DNA of 64,000 nucleotides from Massospora cicadina (GCA_022478985.1 JAKSZP010010618.1:62001-126000), one strand, 5' to 3'. Shown: positions 11,290-24,088, numbered from the stretch's first letter. Translations and numbers: made by a program. The notes: generated by a model not told the origin, from the sequence alone.

Positions 11290-12246
11290 TTGCAAACCTC
11301 CTATCTCACCTCCTACCCAAGGTGTGTATTAGATTTTAATGTATGGGTTTTCACCTATGGATCAGAACCCATACTCTACTTCACTGTCCTTAGCGGTGCT
11401 AAGCACCTCAAGGCTCAGAATGCTACCACTACTATTGCTTCTTCCCACTCAGATATCATCAAAAATTCCTCTTCAGTCCCATGTTGCATCGGCAACTTAG
11501 CATTTTGTTCTGGAAGCACGTCATCAATGGATGACATATTTTACCTGTTTGCTTTTTAGACCACTCCAGTAAAACTTTTTAGCGTTCTGCTGAAAATGCT
11601 TTTAATGCTGACTCTACATAAACTAATCCATTGGAATATAACTGGGGTACCTTATTGTCAGTATTCTTAATAACCGTTCAGTCATTGGGAAAATGCCCAA
11701 AAAATCCTTCTTTCAATATCCCGACCATTCTCAGCCATCAGTTCTCTCTCCAGCCAATCAGGTGGAGGCTTGGACCACTAATCACCCCCAAGCTCCTTAT
11801 CATTTGCCCACCAACCTTGCCCTTATGCCAAGACCCCAATCTTATCTAACAAAAATTCCTGAGAAAATTATTAGCTGAGGTTTCTGAATTAGGGGATCCC
11901 ATTAAATCATCTGAATGTCACCTTAAATGGCTTTCATGTAATAATTGTGGCGCACAATTACTCTCTTTGTTATGCTCTGCAAAAAATGCATTATCATACC
12001 TCAATGATCATCAACTTGTTGTTGAAGCAACTCTTTGACCAACTGTCATATTCTCCATAAACTGCAGCTAAGTCTGTTGTAATGCTGGAAGCGGGTCTAT
12101 TCCCTCCTGATGTCACTAAAACCCTTACAGCTGCAGGTAAGCATGCCCTATTCAAATTCCACAAAGTAGCCCAAAAGTCAACCTTGGATGTTGTGAAGGT
12201 GGCCTATAGCCCTATAGCTAAAATACCCTAGATAAATATTGCCACC
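11290..12246 (+). pseudogene. Unrecognised degenerate reading frame, 5' part
   Basis: Open stretches in the + strand follow each other with a few shifts. They are 11290-11559; 11631-11849, with a block ADST.TNPLEYNWGTLLSV; and a stretch to about 12040 with AEVSELGDPIKSSECHLKW and CNNCGAQLL. A further stretch 12080-12230 reads DVTKTLTAAGKHALFKFHK. The C-x2-C and the length (about 300 codons) suggest a real former protein, perhaps ORF1 of another retroelement, but I do not recognise it. It is cut by the solo LTR at 12247. The likely remainder is at 12826-13070. Stops and shifts mean it is not functional. Confidence 0.45.
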
Positions 12247-12825
12247 TGTCATTGCTCTAATATGACTGGACAATAAGCCCTAAGTAGTTATGGCGGAATG
12301 GGTGAGATTGTCTGAGCCTATTGGTTTGATATTATGGATGAGATTGCCTTGACATAAGGTGATAGGGCAATACTGAGCTTCAAACAAATATTGAGTGGAT
12401 TGCCTCCAAAATAAGGCAATAAGGTTATGTCAACATTTGACGATTATTTATTAGATTGCTTCAAACAAAGGTGATATAAAATTTAAGAATATCATTCTTT
12501 AAAAAATCAATGATAATATGGAGGAACTAAATAGTCTAAGCTAAGAGAGCGGTATTGTCTGAAGTCACTGAGATATAAGCAAGATGAGAAGATTGAAGAG
12601 GGGATTGTTAGTAAGTAAAATAGAGCGGAGAAGCGTGCATCCTCAGTATACATTGAATTGAAATAAGGAGATGTCATTGATGCAATTTCTCCATATTTAT
12701 TATATTTATTATTTATGTGTTTTGAGGACCGTCAATCTCTATATAGTCTGTCTTGTTGCTCAGTGGGCTCAATCCTGTGCAAAAACCCTTTGGTGTATCT
12801 CTGAGATATCGCCAAAATTATAACA
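12247..12825 (+). repeat. Solo LTR, family 2
   Basis: It aligns end to end with 25286-25868, sharing ATATGACTGGA..AATAAGCCCTAAG near the left and GTGCAAAA.CCCTTTGG near the right. It starts TGTCATTGC and ends AATTATAACA. The flanks CCACC and TTACC match at 3 of 5 bases, both differences C/T. No partner LTR or internal region of this family is in the window. Orientation is assigned by TG..CA only and could be the reverse. Confidence 0.8.
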
Positions 12826-13070
12826 TTACCTTTAAGCTCCCCTAATGCCCATGTCAAAGCTAAGCATGATATTACCAACTACAAAGGTGCATTTGTTGCA
12901 GTGCATGGTCTCTTCTCTGAATCTCCATTGGGTGAAGAACACCATATAGTGATGCCTCCAAACCCTTGCTTTCTACTTGATACACACCTTGCTCCATTAT
13001 TTTATAAAAAACTGCCTCCTATCCCCCTCTACTGTGGTCAGCTAACAGTTTGTCGCTATCAGCCTAATTA
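12826..13070 (+). pseudogene. Unrecognised degenerate reading frame, 3' part
   Basis: It opens directly after the solo LTR and runs about 75 codons in one frame to a stop near 13066, with blocks NAHVKAKHDITNYKGAFVAVHG, split here by the reading limit of what I can confirm, and PPIPLYCGQLTVCRYQPN at the end. It probably continues the frame broken at 12246. The function is unknown. Confidence 0.4.
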
Positions 13071-14252
13071 GTTTTAGTCATTTTGCTTGCTTATGTAATT
13101 TTAATCCAATTTATTTTTATTATTTCTTTTAGTGTCCATCCCCTGCTCAAATACCAAAATTGAACCTATTATTCACCACTTAAAGTTTTTTATACCTTAA
13201 CTAACTAATTACTCAAGCTTTTGCTCCAATTTCAACAAAATAAGCTTATTATTAAGGCACCATACTGACAATGACTTAATAAAAATACAAATTAGAAAAA
13301 CCTTGATGTTGAACAGCATTAAATTGGTGTATAAGATATACTTAGTATGAGGGCCTGGACTATGTGGGAAAGAAGGTATTAAACGCCCTAGATGGCCCCT
13401 ATAATGGATGAGTACAGTACAGGACAATATACCCTAACAGATAAAGGGTTACATGCTCTCCATAACAGGTGAAGTGTTCTCTGATTTGGAAAAAGGCTTC
13501 TCAGGAGGTATGTTTTTTAGTAAAATTAATAATGATTTTTTGTTGGGAGATGACATTTTAGTTTGGGCAGTTGACATCACAATTTCCAACAACACATTAA
13601 ATAGGGATAACCGTACTAACAGTACTAAGCTCAAAATTATTATGTTTTAACTAAAATTGTAATAAATTCTTTTTTGAAAAGCCTTTATGATAAATTGAGT
13701 TTCTCTCAGCTAGCCTCATTTATCTATATAAACAATTTCATTTGACATAAAACAAGTAGAATAGCCGTTGATAGGGGTTTATAAGGATATTGATTATTAT
13801 GATGCAAATTGTACAATGCAACACACTGCAATTTCAGGATTTATTTTATTCTAAAATGCATTTGATGATTTTCAATACATCAATCAAGTTATCTATCTTT
13901 AAAAGCCATCAGCTTTATATATATTTTCGTGTCAAATGGTTTAAATTATCCAACCTTTAGGTCCAAATTAACAGTATTTGAGAAAAATATAAATATAAAC
14001 CTCATATACTTATCTCACAAAAACTGAGATGTTGCTTGAAAGCTTAGTCTTGAAAATATATGATTTTATTACTAAAGATGATTTAAAATTCAGATTTATA
14101 ATAACAATCAATACATTAGATCTATGCTTTTTTGTAATTAAGAGATTTGATGTAATATTTACCTTAAATATTAAAATTGGCTAGTTTTATCCATATTTCT
14201 GACTTTTTGTTATGGTTTACATCGCTTAGTTTATCCTTTGTACAATGCTACT
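13071..14252. other. AT-rich DNA, no gene seen
   Basis: Only short ORFs in all frames, with no resemblance to known families. There is no LTR structure. The bases 14248-14252 (CTACT) are the flank of the next solo LTR. Confidence 0.5.
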
Positions 14253-15003
14253 TGTGGGAATCCAGCCTTTTAATGCTCGCTAATGCTTAGATGCTGCTTT
14301 ATTCCATAATAAGGTTATAAATAAAAAAAGCTAAAAACACTAATAATTAAAAGTTGGGTTTTTATAATTTTTATTAGTGCTATCCATGGGAAAAAACGAA
14401 CCTTCCCTATATCTGACCAGTCAAAAGTTAAACTGTTTTGAGGGTCAGAGGGAATTCAATGATAAATTTGGAACGGCTTGTTACCATTCAAATAAGGAAA
14501 TATGCAGATTTGTCCTATCAAAGCTTGTAAAGCTTGAGTTACTTTGGCGAAACAACAGATGGGAAGGTATTTTGGGGCAGAATGTACCCGTTTGGTAATG
14601 ATTTGATATATTTCAACTGATCACCATTTGATAAAATAATTTCACCTTGGGGGACCTCCACCACACCTCTAAAAGGGGGTGGTCCCCACTTAGGTGTTGT
14701 ACTGGAATTAGATGTGGCAGGGGAGAAGCATTTGATGGATGCCCCAGAATATGCCACGTGGTTGGAGGAATCTGATTACTTGTTTTCAAGTTAATTGCCT
14801 GCTTAGTATTCAAAATCATGTTACCCCATTCTGTGGGGTTCCACCAAGAATTGGCCTGGGTCTTTTGGCCAATATAATCGGTAATATCATTTAAATCCTC
14901 TGTATTATTATTGAAAACTTGCAAATTGCTGAAATTTCCCCTTTTTGGCTGATTCTGACCCAAAACATTCTTATTTTGCAGCTGTGAGAGCAAATGTCTG
15001 ACA
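14253..15003 (-). repeat. Solo LTR, minus orientation
   Basis: Its reverse complement starts TGTCAGACATTTGCTCTC and aligns with the solo LTR at 8426-9219, including AAATAAGAATG near the start and the GGGGACCACC core. The flanks CTACT (14248-14252) and CTATT (15004-15008) form a target duplication with one C/T difference. The 145-codon ORF inside (minus, 14613-15050) overlaps the end and is not a gene. Confidence 0.87.
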
Positions 15004-15008
15004 CTATT

Positions 15009-15850
15009 TACATAATAAGTAATATCATTGCGCATGATGTTAGCAAACAATAACCTCTTTTATTTATAAACTTGAGCTATAGAATAAAATAACAGTACAA
15101 AAAGCAAATAATTTGCTAAGCTTGCTGCAATAACAGAGCTATCTATGAAATGAGAAACATCTATAAAAAATTTTATGTCTTTCAGTTAAGCAGTATTGGC
15201 TAATTATTTAGGTCCTCTTTATAGCCACATCCTTCATCTATATACCTTTTATGACAAAATTGAATCCTACCTGTCATGGAAGCAGCTAATAAAACTAAAA
15301 CTAACCTGCCAGTATGGATGAGTAGAACACAAAATATAAATCATAATAACATGGTTATAGTTGAGCAAAGTACTTTATGTGTATTAGGAATGGGAAGGAC
15401 TTGATTTTGTAAGCTTACCATGAGGGCATCAATACCCTAGTATGAGACAAACAGTGGTGGCAGCCACAGCAGAGGATCCAGGAAGGGTAGGCTCCACAAG
15501 CAAGGGCTGTACCTGGGAAGAATCTTTGGAAGCAGGGTAGCGGTCCAACATTAATAAATATAAAAATTGATAAACATGGTTGAAGTACCTCTAAGAGAAA
15601 GGTAAGATTATGGTGCTTAAAAAGTATCAATAATGAGAGAAAAGTGTAGTTTTGACCTATAATGCTAACCTGATTTAAGAATAAAGTATAAGAACGTGTA
15701 GTTATGCGCCACTATTTCCAAGTTATTAAATATTAGGAAACATGAAAAATAGTAACCAAAGTGAATTTTAAAATTCAACTTATCTTGGATTATAAGGTAA
15801 TTATTTTGAGAAATATGATGTAAAGAAAATTGTCTGACAGCAGAACAAGT
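15009..15850. other. AT-rich DNA, no gene seen
   Basis: No ORF above about 70 codons has recognisable content, and no repeat structure was found. It ends with CAAGT (15846-15850), the left flank of element B. Confidence 0.5.
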
Positions 15851-16609
15851 CATCTGACAATTACCTGTCTAATTTTGTAATAAAAGTGATTCAGGTTTAA
15901 ATAAGGCTCATATTGCCCAAAACTCCTGATCAATTCTCAGTGAAACCCTTTCAGTTGGGATAATACTATTTCCTCCACTCCTTGGCCAAATAGGCCTACA
16001 GTTAGCAGCAGGGTTACGCCAAATTATAGCGGAATTGGGGGCTCCTTTATGATGTTCCTCTGCGTCCTATATCTAATTTAGTTCAAAATTTCACCGCGGA
16101 GAAAAGCCCCTTTTATAGCCCTGGATGGGCTCCACCAGGTAGAATGTTTTCTCGTCTTCTTATTGGTCTAAATATAATAAATCCCTGCCCTACAGGTTCA
16201 TCTTCCCAGCTATCCACCTGTCATCTGCCCTCACGTTGAAGTGAGGCAAGTCTAAAAGAGATCTTATAGGTCAAAAACTCATACTTACTAATTTGGATGC
16301 GCCTAGCTTAAAATGAATTTATTGTCCAACTCACTTCAAGCCTCAATATGATTTAAAAAAATAAGCAGCCAAATATTGAGAGAGTTTTCTTTTTGCTCCA
16401 TCGCTGAAACTAATAAATATAATAATAAAAACATGGTAAAATCAAATTATTTTATAATTATTGAAGTTCTCACATTGTATTTCAAGGTTGTAAAAAATCT
16501 CCTAAAATATATATCCCCACATTGAGAATAGTACTTCTCCTGTAATAAAAATGTTGAATTTTAGGGCTGAAAAGCACCAACGAGCATATAACCTGTCCAG
16601 ATTCCAACA
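15851..16609 (+). repeat. 5' LTR of element B
   Basis: It aligns with 23032-23775. The first two bases read CA where the 3' LTR has TG, two transitions. It ends GATTCCAACA. It has the CCCCTTTTATAGCCC core near 16107-16122, as in the related LTRs of A. A solo relative is at 26055-27481. Confidence 0.87.
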
Positions 16610-16611
16610 AG

Positions 16612-16629
16612 TGGTGCTCACTACAGGGG
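16612..16629 (+). other. Primer-binding site of element B
   Basis: TGGTGCTCACTACAGGGG, identical to that of A, 2 bp after the LTR. Confidence 0.8.
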
Positions 16630-16634
16630 CCTGT

Positions 16635-18064
16635 TGTCATGGAAACGGCAGAAGAAGTTTAGACTGGCCTGCCAGTTGGGATGTGTAAGCACAAAAAAAG
16701 CAAGCCAGAATTCCAGAGGCATTGCCACATGAATGACGTTGTATGGAGCTGGGCATTGGGAAATGATAAATCATTGGTGAAAGACAATAGTGAATATCAT
16801 CCCAAGAATGAACCAAACCAAGGCCACCCCAGACCCAGGAGGTCTCGCTGCAGGGGGTGGAACCACAGGTATGGTTTCAACAAGGTCACCAGTAGATGGG
16901 GTTAATTCAACTGGGGAGACAAGGGGACAAATCCTTGCTTGAAATGGTGAATGTAAGGCCACAAGATCCCAGTATATTGTTGATGAAAGTTCATAATGAC
17001 AGGGTTAGATTGCCAGAAGTATCTAGCTCGCTGAATCCAGTCTATGACGGTGGGGGCCAAAGTGACCATGAGTACTGGTAGAGCTCATCTGCTATATGGT
17101 CTGATGGGCCACCAAGGAAAAGCTATCAGGGATGCGGCCAGAAGGGAATCAAGAAAATCAAAATTGATTATTTTTGAGGAAAATTTTATTGCAAAGGAAA
17201 ATGAAGAAAATTGACCAACAATTTTCTCAGTGTGATGCAACTGATTAAATAGTGGTTATATAATATGGCACAAGCCGGGATCAAGACCCTCAATTTTGAC
17301 CTAACTGGCAAATTATTTGGGAATGGGGGCAGATAAGTTCACTGGGAACTGACAAAGAAGAATTCAGTGGCAGACCAAGAAGCTGTCAGTTTGACCTCAA
17401 ACTCCCAAACCAAGGATCAAATACGTTTATGACAATTGGCATGATGACATTTAGAATGACAAGCAGCGGGAATCCCCCAAGGCCACTCCACATAGGGGCA
17501 GTCCCAATTGGTTGGGAATGGGTTTATGATGGCCAACCTGCCCATGCCCGGTCGCTGGGCCATTTGTTTGGTCAAAAGTGTTGCATCAGCCACAACACCC
17601 AATTTTCTAGCAGTGAGCTTTGAACCCTCATCAATGATGTCTAATGCTACTACCTGCATGTTGGGAATCATCCCCCAACTACCTTGGGAGGGGGTTAATT
17701 TTTCCAATCATGGAGTTAGTCAAATCAAAACCTTCAGAAATTTTACCTGATAACTCAGTCTTTGTCCCTTTTTGGTGATGTAGGATCTGATCATCGGGCA
17801 TGTTTCCACTTGATTTCAAGCTGAACAACTTCATTTCAGAGATCTTGGCGCAAATTTCCCTGATCAATTGTACTAGTTCTGCCAAGGTGAAGGTGGGCAC
17901 CAGGGGAGGGATTTGAAGAGGAAGGGCTGTTACCCAATTCTTGTCTACCAAGTGGTAAGGTCACCCTGGGTGATGAGGGTACTGCCACCCTCTTTGGTAC
18001 CTTCTTACTTGGAAATGGGAAAAGGGCCCAATCTATGCACAGGGGATGTTCCCCGGGACTTACA
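16635..18064 (-). repeat. Solo LTR of the long TGTAAG family inside element B
   Basis: In minus orientation it starts TGTAAGTCCCGGGGAACA and ends CGTTTCCATGACA. It aligns with 34973-36401 over its full length. Flanks CCTGT (16630-16634) and CTTGT (18065-18069) form a target duplication with one C/T difference. It is inserted 5 bp after B's primer-binding site. Element A has no counterpart here, which confirms an insertion. Minus ORFs inside (17417-17707, 17679-17951) look protein-like but lie within LTR sequence. Confidence 0.87.
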
Positions 18065-18099
18065 CTTGTACACAACAAGAAAATTACATAAACAATGGA

Positions 18100-19560
18100 G
18101 GCTGGCGGAGGAATTAACCCTCACAACCTCCCCGCTTCATCTGATTCCAGGCTAGTTGAGTTAGAACAACAGCTAGCCAGTGCTTTGCCTTGCTTTAAAA
18201 GGCTTGAGCAGCACTCTTCTTAAGGCCCTCATAAGGCCTCCCCCATTATTAAAAAATTCTCTCAGAGACAAGTTCACACCTGGTGAGGGCAGTATTGCCT
18301 CCTTTCTTTATGTTTATGAATCTACAATGTAAGGAGAAAAGACCGTCAAAAAATCTAGTTCATTGTTTAAGTTGGATATCGCAAGAAATAATGGTCCCCT
18401 ACATAGTCAACCTCAGCACTTGAGCGGAGGTTAAGCAAGCACTTCTTGAAGAATTTGGTTTCAAGCAGAGTTTACAATGGCAAAAACAGCCCTTTATTTT
18501 CCTTATCCTAAAAGAGGGAGAATTGATCCCCTCATTTGTTGAGAGATTTTATAGCAAAGCTCAACCTCTGTTGCTGGCCAAACTGCTTCCTCTAGATGAT
18601 GCTATTGCTGCTATTGTGGCTGTCTTGGCGTCTTATCCCTATTTAGCAATATCTCCTCAGTCAAACAAACCTTTAAAAATGTATGGGATATCAAAGAGGC
18701 ACTGCATGCAGTGGCTGACTTTCATGAACCTGAATTTCTACAAAGAGCTTTGAAAGCGAGAATCAACACTTACCCCTTCAGCCTCTTATATGGCTTTCTC
18801 CCTCTGGACCCAGCTTCTGCAGAGTTGCAGCAACCAGATACTCCTCTACAATGTGGGATAGCCCAAAAATAATGGCTGTGATGGGGCAGTGCTCCCCTCC
18901 ATCTTCAGCTCCTAAAGTTCAGATGATGAAGTTGGCTATCATTTTGCCATGTTACCCTCCTTCGTTAGAGAGGCCTTCCAAAGTGCCTCAATTGTCACGT
19001 CCAGAAAAGGCAATATCTCTATCCCCCTCGGAATCTCCTCTGTCCATTTCTAGTCTAAAACCTATAGCCATGTATAATACCAAACTACTACTTCAAAGGA
19101 CAAATATAGAGCTGTGACAATTACAGCGTTTTCTATCATAGTTAATAGGGTAGATGAGCGCCCCAGGGCCTCTCCTGCACAAGGGATACCCTGAACATGC
19201 ATCACATCCAGTTGACTCCCTGAAGATCATTAATGACCCCTTTAATGAAGAATCTGAAGGGGGTTGTGAATATGTTGGTCATTAAGTTTTAGAAGCCCCA
19301 GGTGAAGTGGAGGTACCTGACAGGTTGAACCCTAAGAGTGGATATGGCTAGGATACCCCGCAGAACTTATCTCCATCAAGTTCTAAGGGGTCTGGAGGTT
19401 ATTGATACTTCAAGTGTCACCGACCAGCTCATTGCCACGCTGATCAAATACACCCAGAGTGTTCATAACCTGAAGCTATCCACGATAAATACCCTGAAAC
19501 TGCCAAACGAATTGCCTCAACTATCCATCTAAAGGAGGTCCACAGTCTTCCCACAACCTA
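18100..19560 (+). pseudogene. gag and gag-pol linker of element B
   Basis: Blocks match element A's gag. A LRDKFTPGEGSIASFL-like block lies near 18256-18310. The frame 18523-18753 has SFVERFYSKAQPLLLAKLLPL, stopping at 20 residues of the block. The frame 18851-19117 is Pro-rich. The linker 19338-19532 has ARIPRRTYLHQVLRG. Multiple stops. The link to A supports common descent rather than chance. Confidence 0.75.
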
Positions 19561-20000
19561 GGGGGAATTTTAACCATAGTGGAGGTTGTTTTCAACGTAG
19601 TATGAGTCATCACTATACTTGACGCTGGATTCTCAGTGAATGTTGTGCCATCAAAACTTATGAAAAAAGTTAAGCTGTCCCCTGACCTCGACTAAACCTA
19701 AGAGCTTGGCACTGCTGGTCCCACCAGCACTCACGCTTTTGGGGCCTACTCATCTTTACCCATCCAATTGGGAAAACTCCTCTTATCAGCCCCAGCGGTG
19801 GCTTTAGCCAATGATACCTATGGTATTCTCATAGATCTTCAGTTTATACTCCAGTATGACAAGATTGTCAACCTGAAATAGAAATATCTTTCCCTGCTGA
19901 GAGTTACTTGATTCTGGCCTACAATGAGCTTAATAAAAAGATTATGCTTGCACAGTTGAGTATCCTTCCTCCGCCTTATCCCTACACTACCCAATAGTGG
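19561..20000 (+). pseudogene. Aspartic protease of element B
   Basis: A frame aligned to A's protease reads LDAGFSVNVVPSKL near 19618-19660, so the active site DTG has become DAG. Later blocks SPDLD, GPTSTHAFGAYSSLPI and LLLSAPAVALAND match A. Stops are present. Confidence 0.75.
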
Positions 20001-20099
20001 TGAGGAACACAAAGAAGCTGTCTGAATCAATGAACGCCCTAGAGGGTATTCCCTTCCATGCGTATGAAATGGTTCTAATTAAAGCAGGTTAAAAACGGG

Positions 20100-21900
20100 T
20101 GATTGACACTAAGATTACCTTGCAAAACCCCTCCCAACTGTCTATTGCATCTTATCAGCATTGATGAAGTTAGTCCTCTAGAGCCTCGCGCATTGCCAGG
20201 TGTACTAGATTCAGACTATCAGACCTATCATTCTACTTCTGGGAAATCTCACCAAGAAAGACATAATTATAAAAAAGCATCAGGAGATTAGAAGAGGTCT
20301 GCTGATTCCCATTGAGGATATCAAGTAAGTTCACTGTATTGGGTCTATGGCGGATATGGGCTTACCCGTTAACCAGTCCTTATTTACTCTACCTACTGTT
20401 CATATCTCTGATGAACTAACCCAGCTGAGCCTGACAAAGTCCACACCCTGCTCAAGGCCTATAGCGACATTTTCTTCAAATCCAATACTGACTATGGACA
20501 TATGAAGGGTTGGATTTATACTATTGATGTCAAGGAGGCTCATACTACTTACTCCAAACCCTTTTAAAATTAAGAATTTAGGAGCTACAGATGCGGAGTG
20601 AGCAAAAAAAGTGGCTGGACGCTGTGTTGCTGGTGCCTTCCCAAAGCCCTTGGTCCTCTCCATTATGCTTTTATATAGAAGAAAAATGGAGGTCATCATA
20701 TAGTGATAAACTACTGAAAATTGAAATCTCACAAAGAAGGAAAAATAACCTATCTCTTGCATTGATGATGATCTGGATCAACTATCTGGTTCTAAATTCT
20801 TTTACGCTATGGACTTGGCTAGTGGTACTGGTAGATGGACCTTTCTCCACAAGATCAGAAGTGTGACCTTATCTGTAGCTAGGGTCTGTTCCAACCCAAT
20901 CAGCTACCTCAAGGGTTATACAATGCGCCTGAAGCTTTTTAATGGGCGATGGAACACATTTTCCAAGATCTTAAGCTGAGTTGTGGGATCATCTATCTCA
21001 ATGACATCACCGTCTTCTTTAAGACTTTCAATGAACACCTCACGCATCTAAAGGAAGTGTTTCAACACTTGCGGGAATCTAACATCAGACTAAAGCCCTT
21101 CAAGTGTACTTTCTTCTAGAAAAAATTGGATTTCCTGGGGCACGCTATTTTACAAGATGAGATCCAGCCTCTCCAAGATAAGGTTGAAGTGATATCCAAA
21201 ATGCCCGCGTCCAAAACCTTCCACGCCATCCAGGTATTTTTTGCATGGCAGGGTTTTACCATCAATTTATCCTAAATTAGCCCAGCTTAGAGAGTCCCTC
21301 GTCCATCTTTGGGCTCAAAACACTCCTTTTTATTGGGGTGCTGAACAAAAAGCCGCGTTTGAGACCCTGAAGAAGCTATTGCAACAAAAGCCTATCATCT
21401 GCCATCCAGACTTTGGCAAGCCCTTAATGTTGTTCACGGATGCTTCTTATCACGCCGTTGGGTTAACTTAGCTCAATTAAATGAGCATGGAGTTGATCAT
21501 CCCGTGCCCTACTTCAACAAGATGCTCTCAAAAGCTGAAAGCAACTGCAGCGTCACTGAGAAGGAGTGTTTTGTTGGCTTGCTTGCTGTCAAATAATACT
21601 GCCCTTTCTATATAGGACCTCATTCAAAGTGATTACTGACTACGCCTCCCTAAATTGGTTGCAGAATATGAAAGTACCCACTGGACAGCTGGCTCGCTGG
21701 GCTCAGAAGCTCCAGGATTACAATATGAGTATTGAGCATTGGGCGGGTACTCGCTATACAAAAGTTGATGGTTTCACGTGGCTGCCTGTTCTTCACATAG
21801 ACAATAGTGAAGCTGGATGATTACATGACCTCCTAATCACTCCTGACTCGTGGGCTGATGAAGATGAACAAGTACAAAATATGCTAGCTTGACACTCCTG
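20100..21900 (+). pseudogene. Reverse transcriptase and RNase H of element B
   Basis: RT pieces are recognisable by alignment to A: VPSQSPWSSPL near 20630-20660; the catalytic box IYLNDITVFF near 20992-21022 (Asn for the first Asp, as in A); FLGHAI near 21140. The tail is in 21241-21471, with HPDFGKPLMLFTDASYHAVG at the RNase H start. RNase H ends in 21566-21820, with WAGTRYTKVDGFTWLP. Frameshifts and stops are frequent. Confidence 0.83.
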
Positions 21901-23020
21901 AGACACCTAGGTGGAGAGTGGGAAGTTATATAAGAAAGTAGGGGTAAATTGGTTGCCCTATCTCAGGCCATCAGAGGTTTACCTGTGATTTTAGAGCCTC
22001 ACAATATCATGGGCCATGGCAGAGTCTGAAAAACCTATGAGTGAGTAAAAGATGATCCTACTGGTAAGGCATTAAGGAGACCATAAATGTTGTCCTCGAT
22101 GCCTGTATGACCTGTAAAAAACAATTCAGCTTCAAGACCCGGTATCAGCACCAACCAAGTACACTCCAACAACCCTTTTACACCATAATTTAGGATGTGG
22201 TAGGTCCTATACCTCAAAATACTGGTGGCAATTGTTATATCTGGGTTAAATTGATTATTTCACCAAATGGGTAGAAGCTGTGGCTCTCCCTGCTCAGAAC
22301 GCCAAAGCCACTGCCACTTTCTTAAACCATTACATCTTCACTTGGCATGGGTGCCCATCAGGACCTACTGTGTAACAATAGAAAAATTTCACTTCTAGAG
22401 TGGTAAAGCTCATCTCCACCTCCATGGGAGCACAACAACTCTTCTCAGCCCCCTATAACCCATCTACAAATGGTGATGTAGAAAATGTTAACGGAACCCT
22501 GGCATCTATACTCTGAAAAATGTCCAATTCAAACTCTCTTCGCTGGGATCTCTACCTACCCAGTACTCTAATAAACTACCATATTAATTACCATCGCATA
22601 CTCAAATTTACCCTTTCCATGAGTTGTATGGATGAGAAACTGGGGTGCCAGCCTTATTAGCCAAAGGTACTTTCCCTGACAGAACTGACCTTAAACAAGC
22701 TATGAAAAATTTGGTTCATCACATCATTCAATTACACTCAGAGGACTTTGACCAACTTGGCCAAAACTGTTGACAAAGAGGGCCAGGCCTCTAAAAAGAG
22801 CCAGGCCCCTCTTCCTTCCTTCCAAGTATCAGAATTGGTGCTGTACTATCACAATCAGATCACTCCTAGAAGTGAGATGCTTGGGTCTATCTGGGAAGGA
22901 CCTTTTGTAGTTACTTATAAGTGAGGGGATGAGTACTTAATCAAATCCCTTGCTACTGGAGCTACTTTCAACTGAGTCCATGGCTGATTCCTTTGCCATT
23001 ATTCTCCCCCTAACACTCTT
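21901..23020 (+). pseudogene. Integrase of element B
   Basis: The C-x2-C remnant CMTCKKQ lies near 22106. The core follows: DVVGPIPQNTGGN near 22195-22235, FTKWVEAVALP, and a decayed second-Asp region near 22365 (CNNRK-like, so the Asp is not preserved). The Glu region near 22480 is NGDVENVNGTL. The C-terminal part is stop-rich and has no chromodomain. Confidence 0.8.
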
Positions 23021-23031
23021 GAAAGGGGTAA
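23021..23031 (+). other. Polypurine tract of element B
   Basis: GAAAGGGGTAA abuts the TG of the 3' LTR. Confidence 0.75.
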
Positions 23032-23775
23032 TGTCAGATAATTACCTGTACAATTTTGTAATAAGAGTGATTCAGGTTTAATTAAGGCTAATATCACCCA
23101 AAAACCCTGATTAATTCTCGGTGGAACCCCTTTGATCAGGTTAATATGATTTCTCCCATTCTTTAGCCAAATAGGCTTACGGTTAGTAGCAGGGTTACAC
23201 TGAATTGTTGGCGGAATCAAGGGAGCCATTATGAGGTCCCTCCACATACTATATCTAATTAAGTTCAATCTCCACTGTGGAGACTGACCTCTTTTATAGC
23301 CCTGGAGTGGGTCCCACCAGGTAAAAAAATTTCCCACCTTCTAATTAGTTTAAATATATAAAAATCCCCACACCACCTGTTCATCATCCAAGCTATTAAC
23401 CCACCATCTGCCCTCACGTTGAAATAGGTGAGTCTTGAGAGATCTAATAGGTCTATCCCATATTACCTAATTTGGATGTGCCCAGCTTATAATGAATTTC
23501 TCGTCTGATTACTTTGTGTCTCAATACAATTTAAATACTAAGCAGCCAGATATTGGGAGGGTTCATTCTACCCTAATGCTGCAACTAATAAAATAATTAT
23601 AAAATCTTTTAAATCCAACTCTTTTAATATTAATGAAGTTCTCATAATTTAATTTAAATGATAAAAATTCCTAAAATTTTTTCCTACAGATGAGAATAGT
23701 ACTTTTTTGCAGTAAAGTTGTTGAAACTCTAGGGATGGAAAAATCAGCAAGTTATAAAATGCCCAGATTCCAACA
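23032..23775 (+). repeat. 3' LTR of element B
   Basis: It starts TGTCAGATAATTACC and ends GATTCCAACA, followed by CAAAT. Confidence 0.9.
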
Positions 23776-23780
23776 CAAAT

Positions 23781-24088
23781 TGGGACTGATGTTTTAACCA
23801 TATATGTGGTGAATAAGCATGTGGCAAAAAGTCCAGGGAATTCAACATTGTGGGACTACAATGAAATGACACACTATATAATCCAGATAGTGATTCTGAT
23901 CCAGGTCAACAAATCAGATCACTCAAAATAAACTCAGATTGGGGGTATCAAAAATTTTACGATTTTTTTAAACTTACCATGATTTGCTGGATTGTTAAAA
24001 CCGGTTTGGTGGAGAATGTGAGCTGCACCCATAGACAGGTGTGGTAGGGACAAATTTCTTGAATTGAACAGGTTTGGCACACCTGAAC
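23781..24088. other. Short spacer between elements B and D
   Basis: No gene is seen. The right part might be decayed LTR of the long TGTAAG family, but the similarity is too weak to call. The last 5 bases are TGAAC. Confidence 0.4.

Larger units (their letters stand above)
15851..23775 (+). mobile_element. Ty3/Gypsy LTR retrotransposon B, sister of A, degenerate
   Basis: LTRs of about 750 bp flank gag, protease, RT, RNase H and integrase that match element A block by block. The flanks CAAGT (15846-15850) and CAAAT (23776-23780) form a target duplication with one G/A difference. A 1.43-kb minus solo LTR is inserted just after the primer-binding site. It is more decayed than A. Confidence 0.9.

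Noticed and set aside
23781..24088. Left remainder of the partial LTR 34439-34867, which would place D inside that LTR
   Set aside because: Only a weak AT-rich resemblance, and the flanks TGAAC/TAAAA are a poor target duplication.
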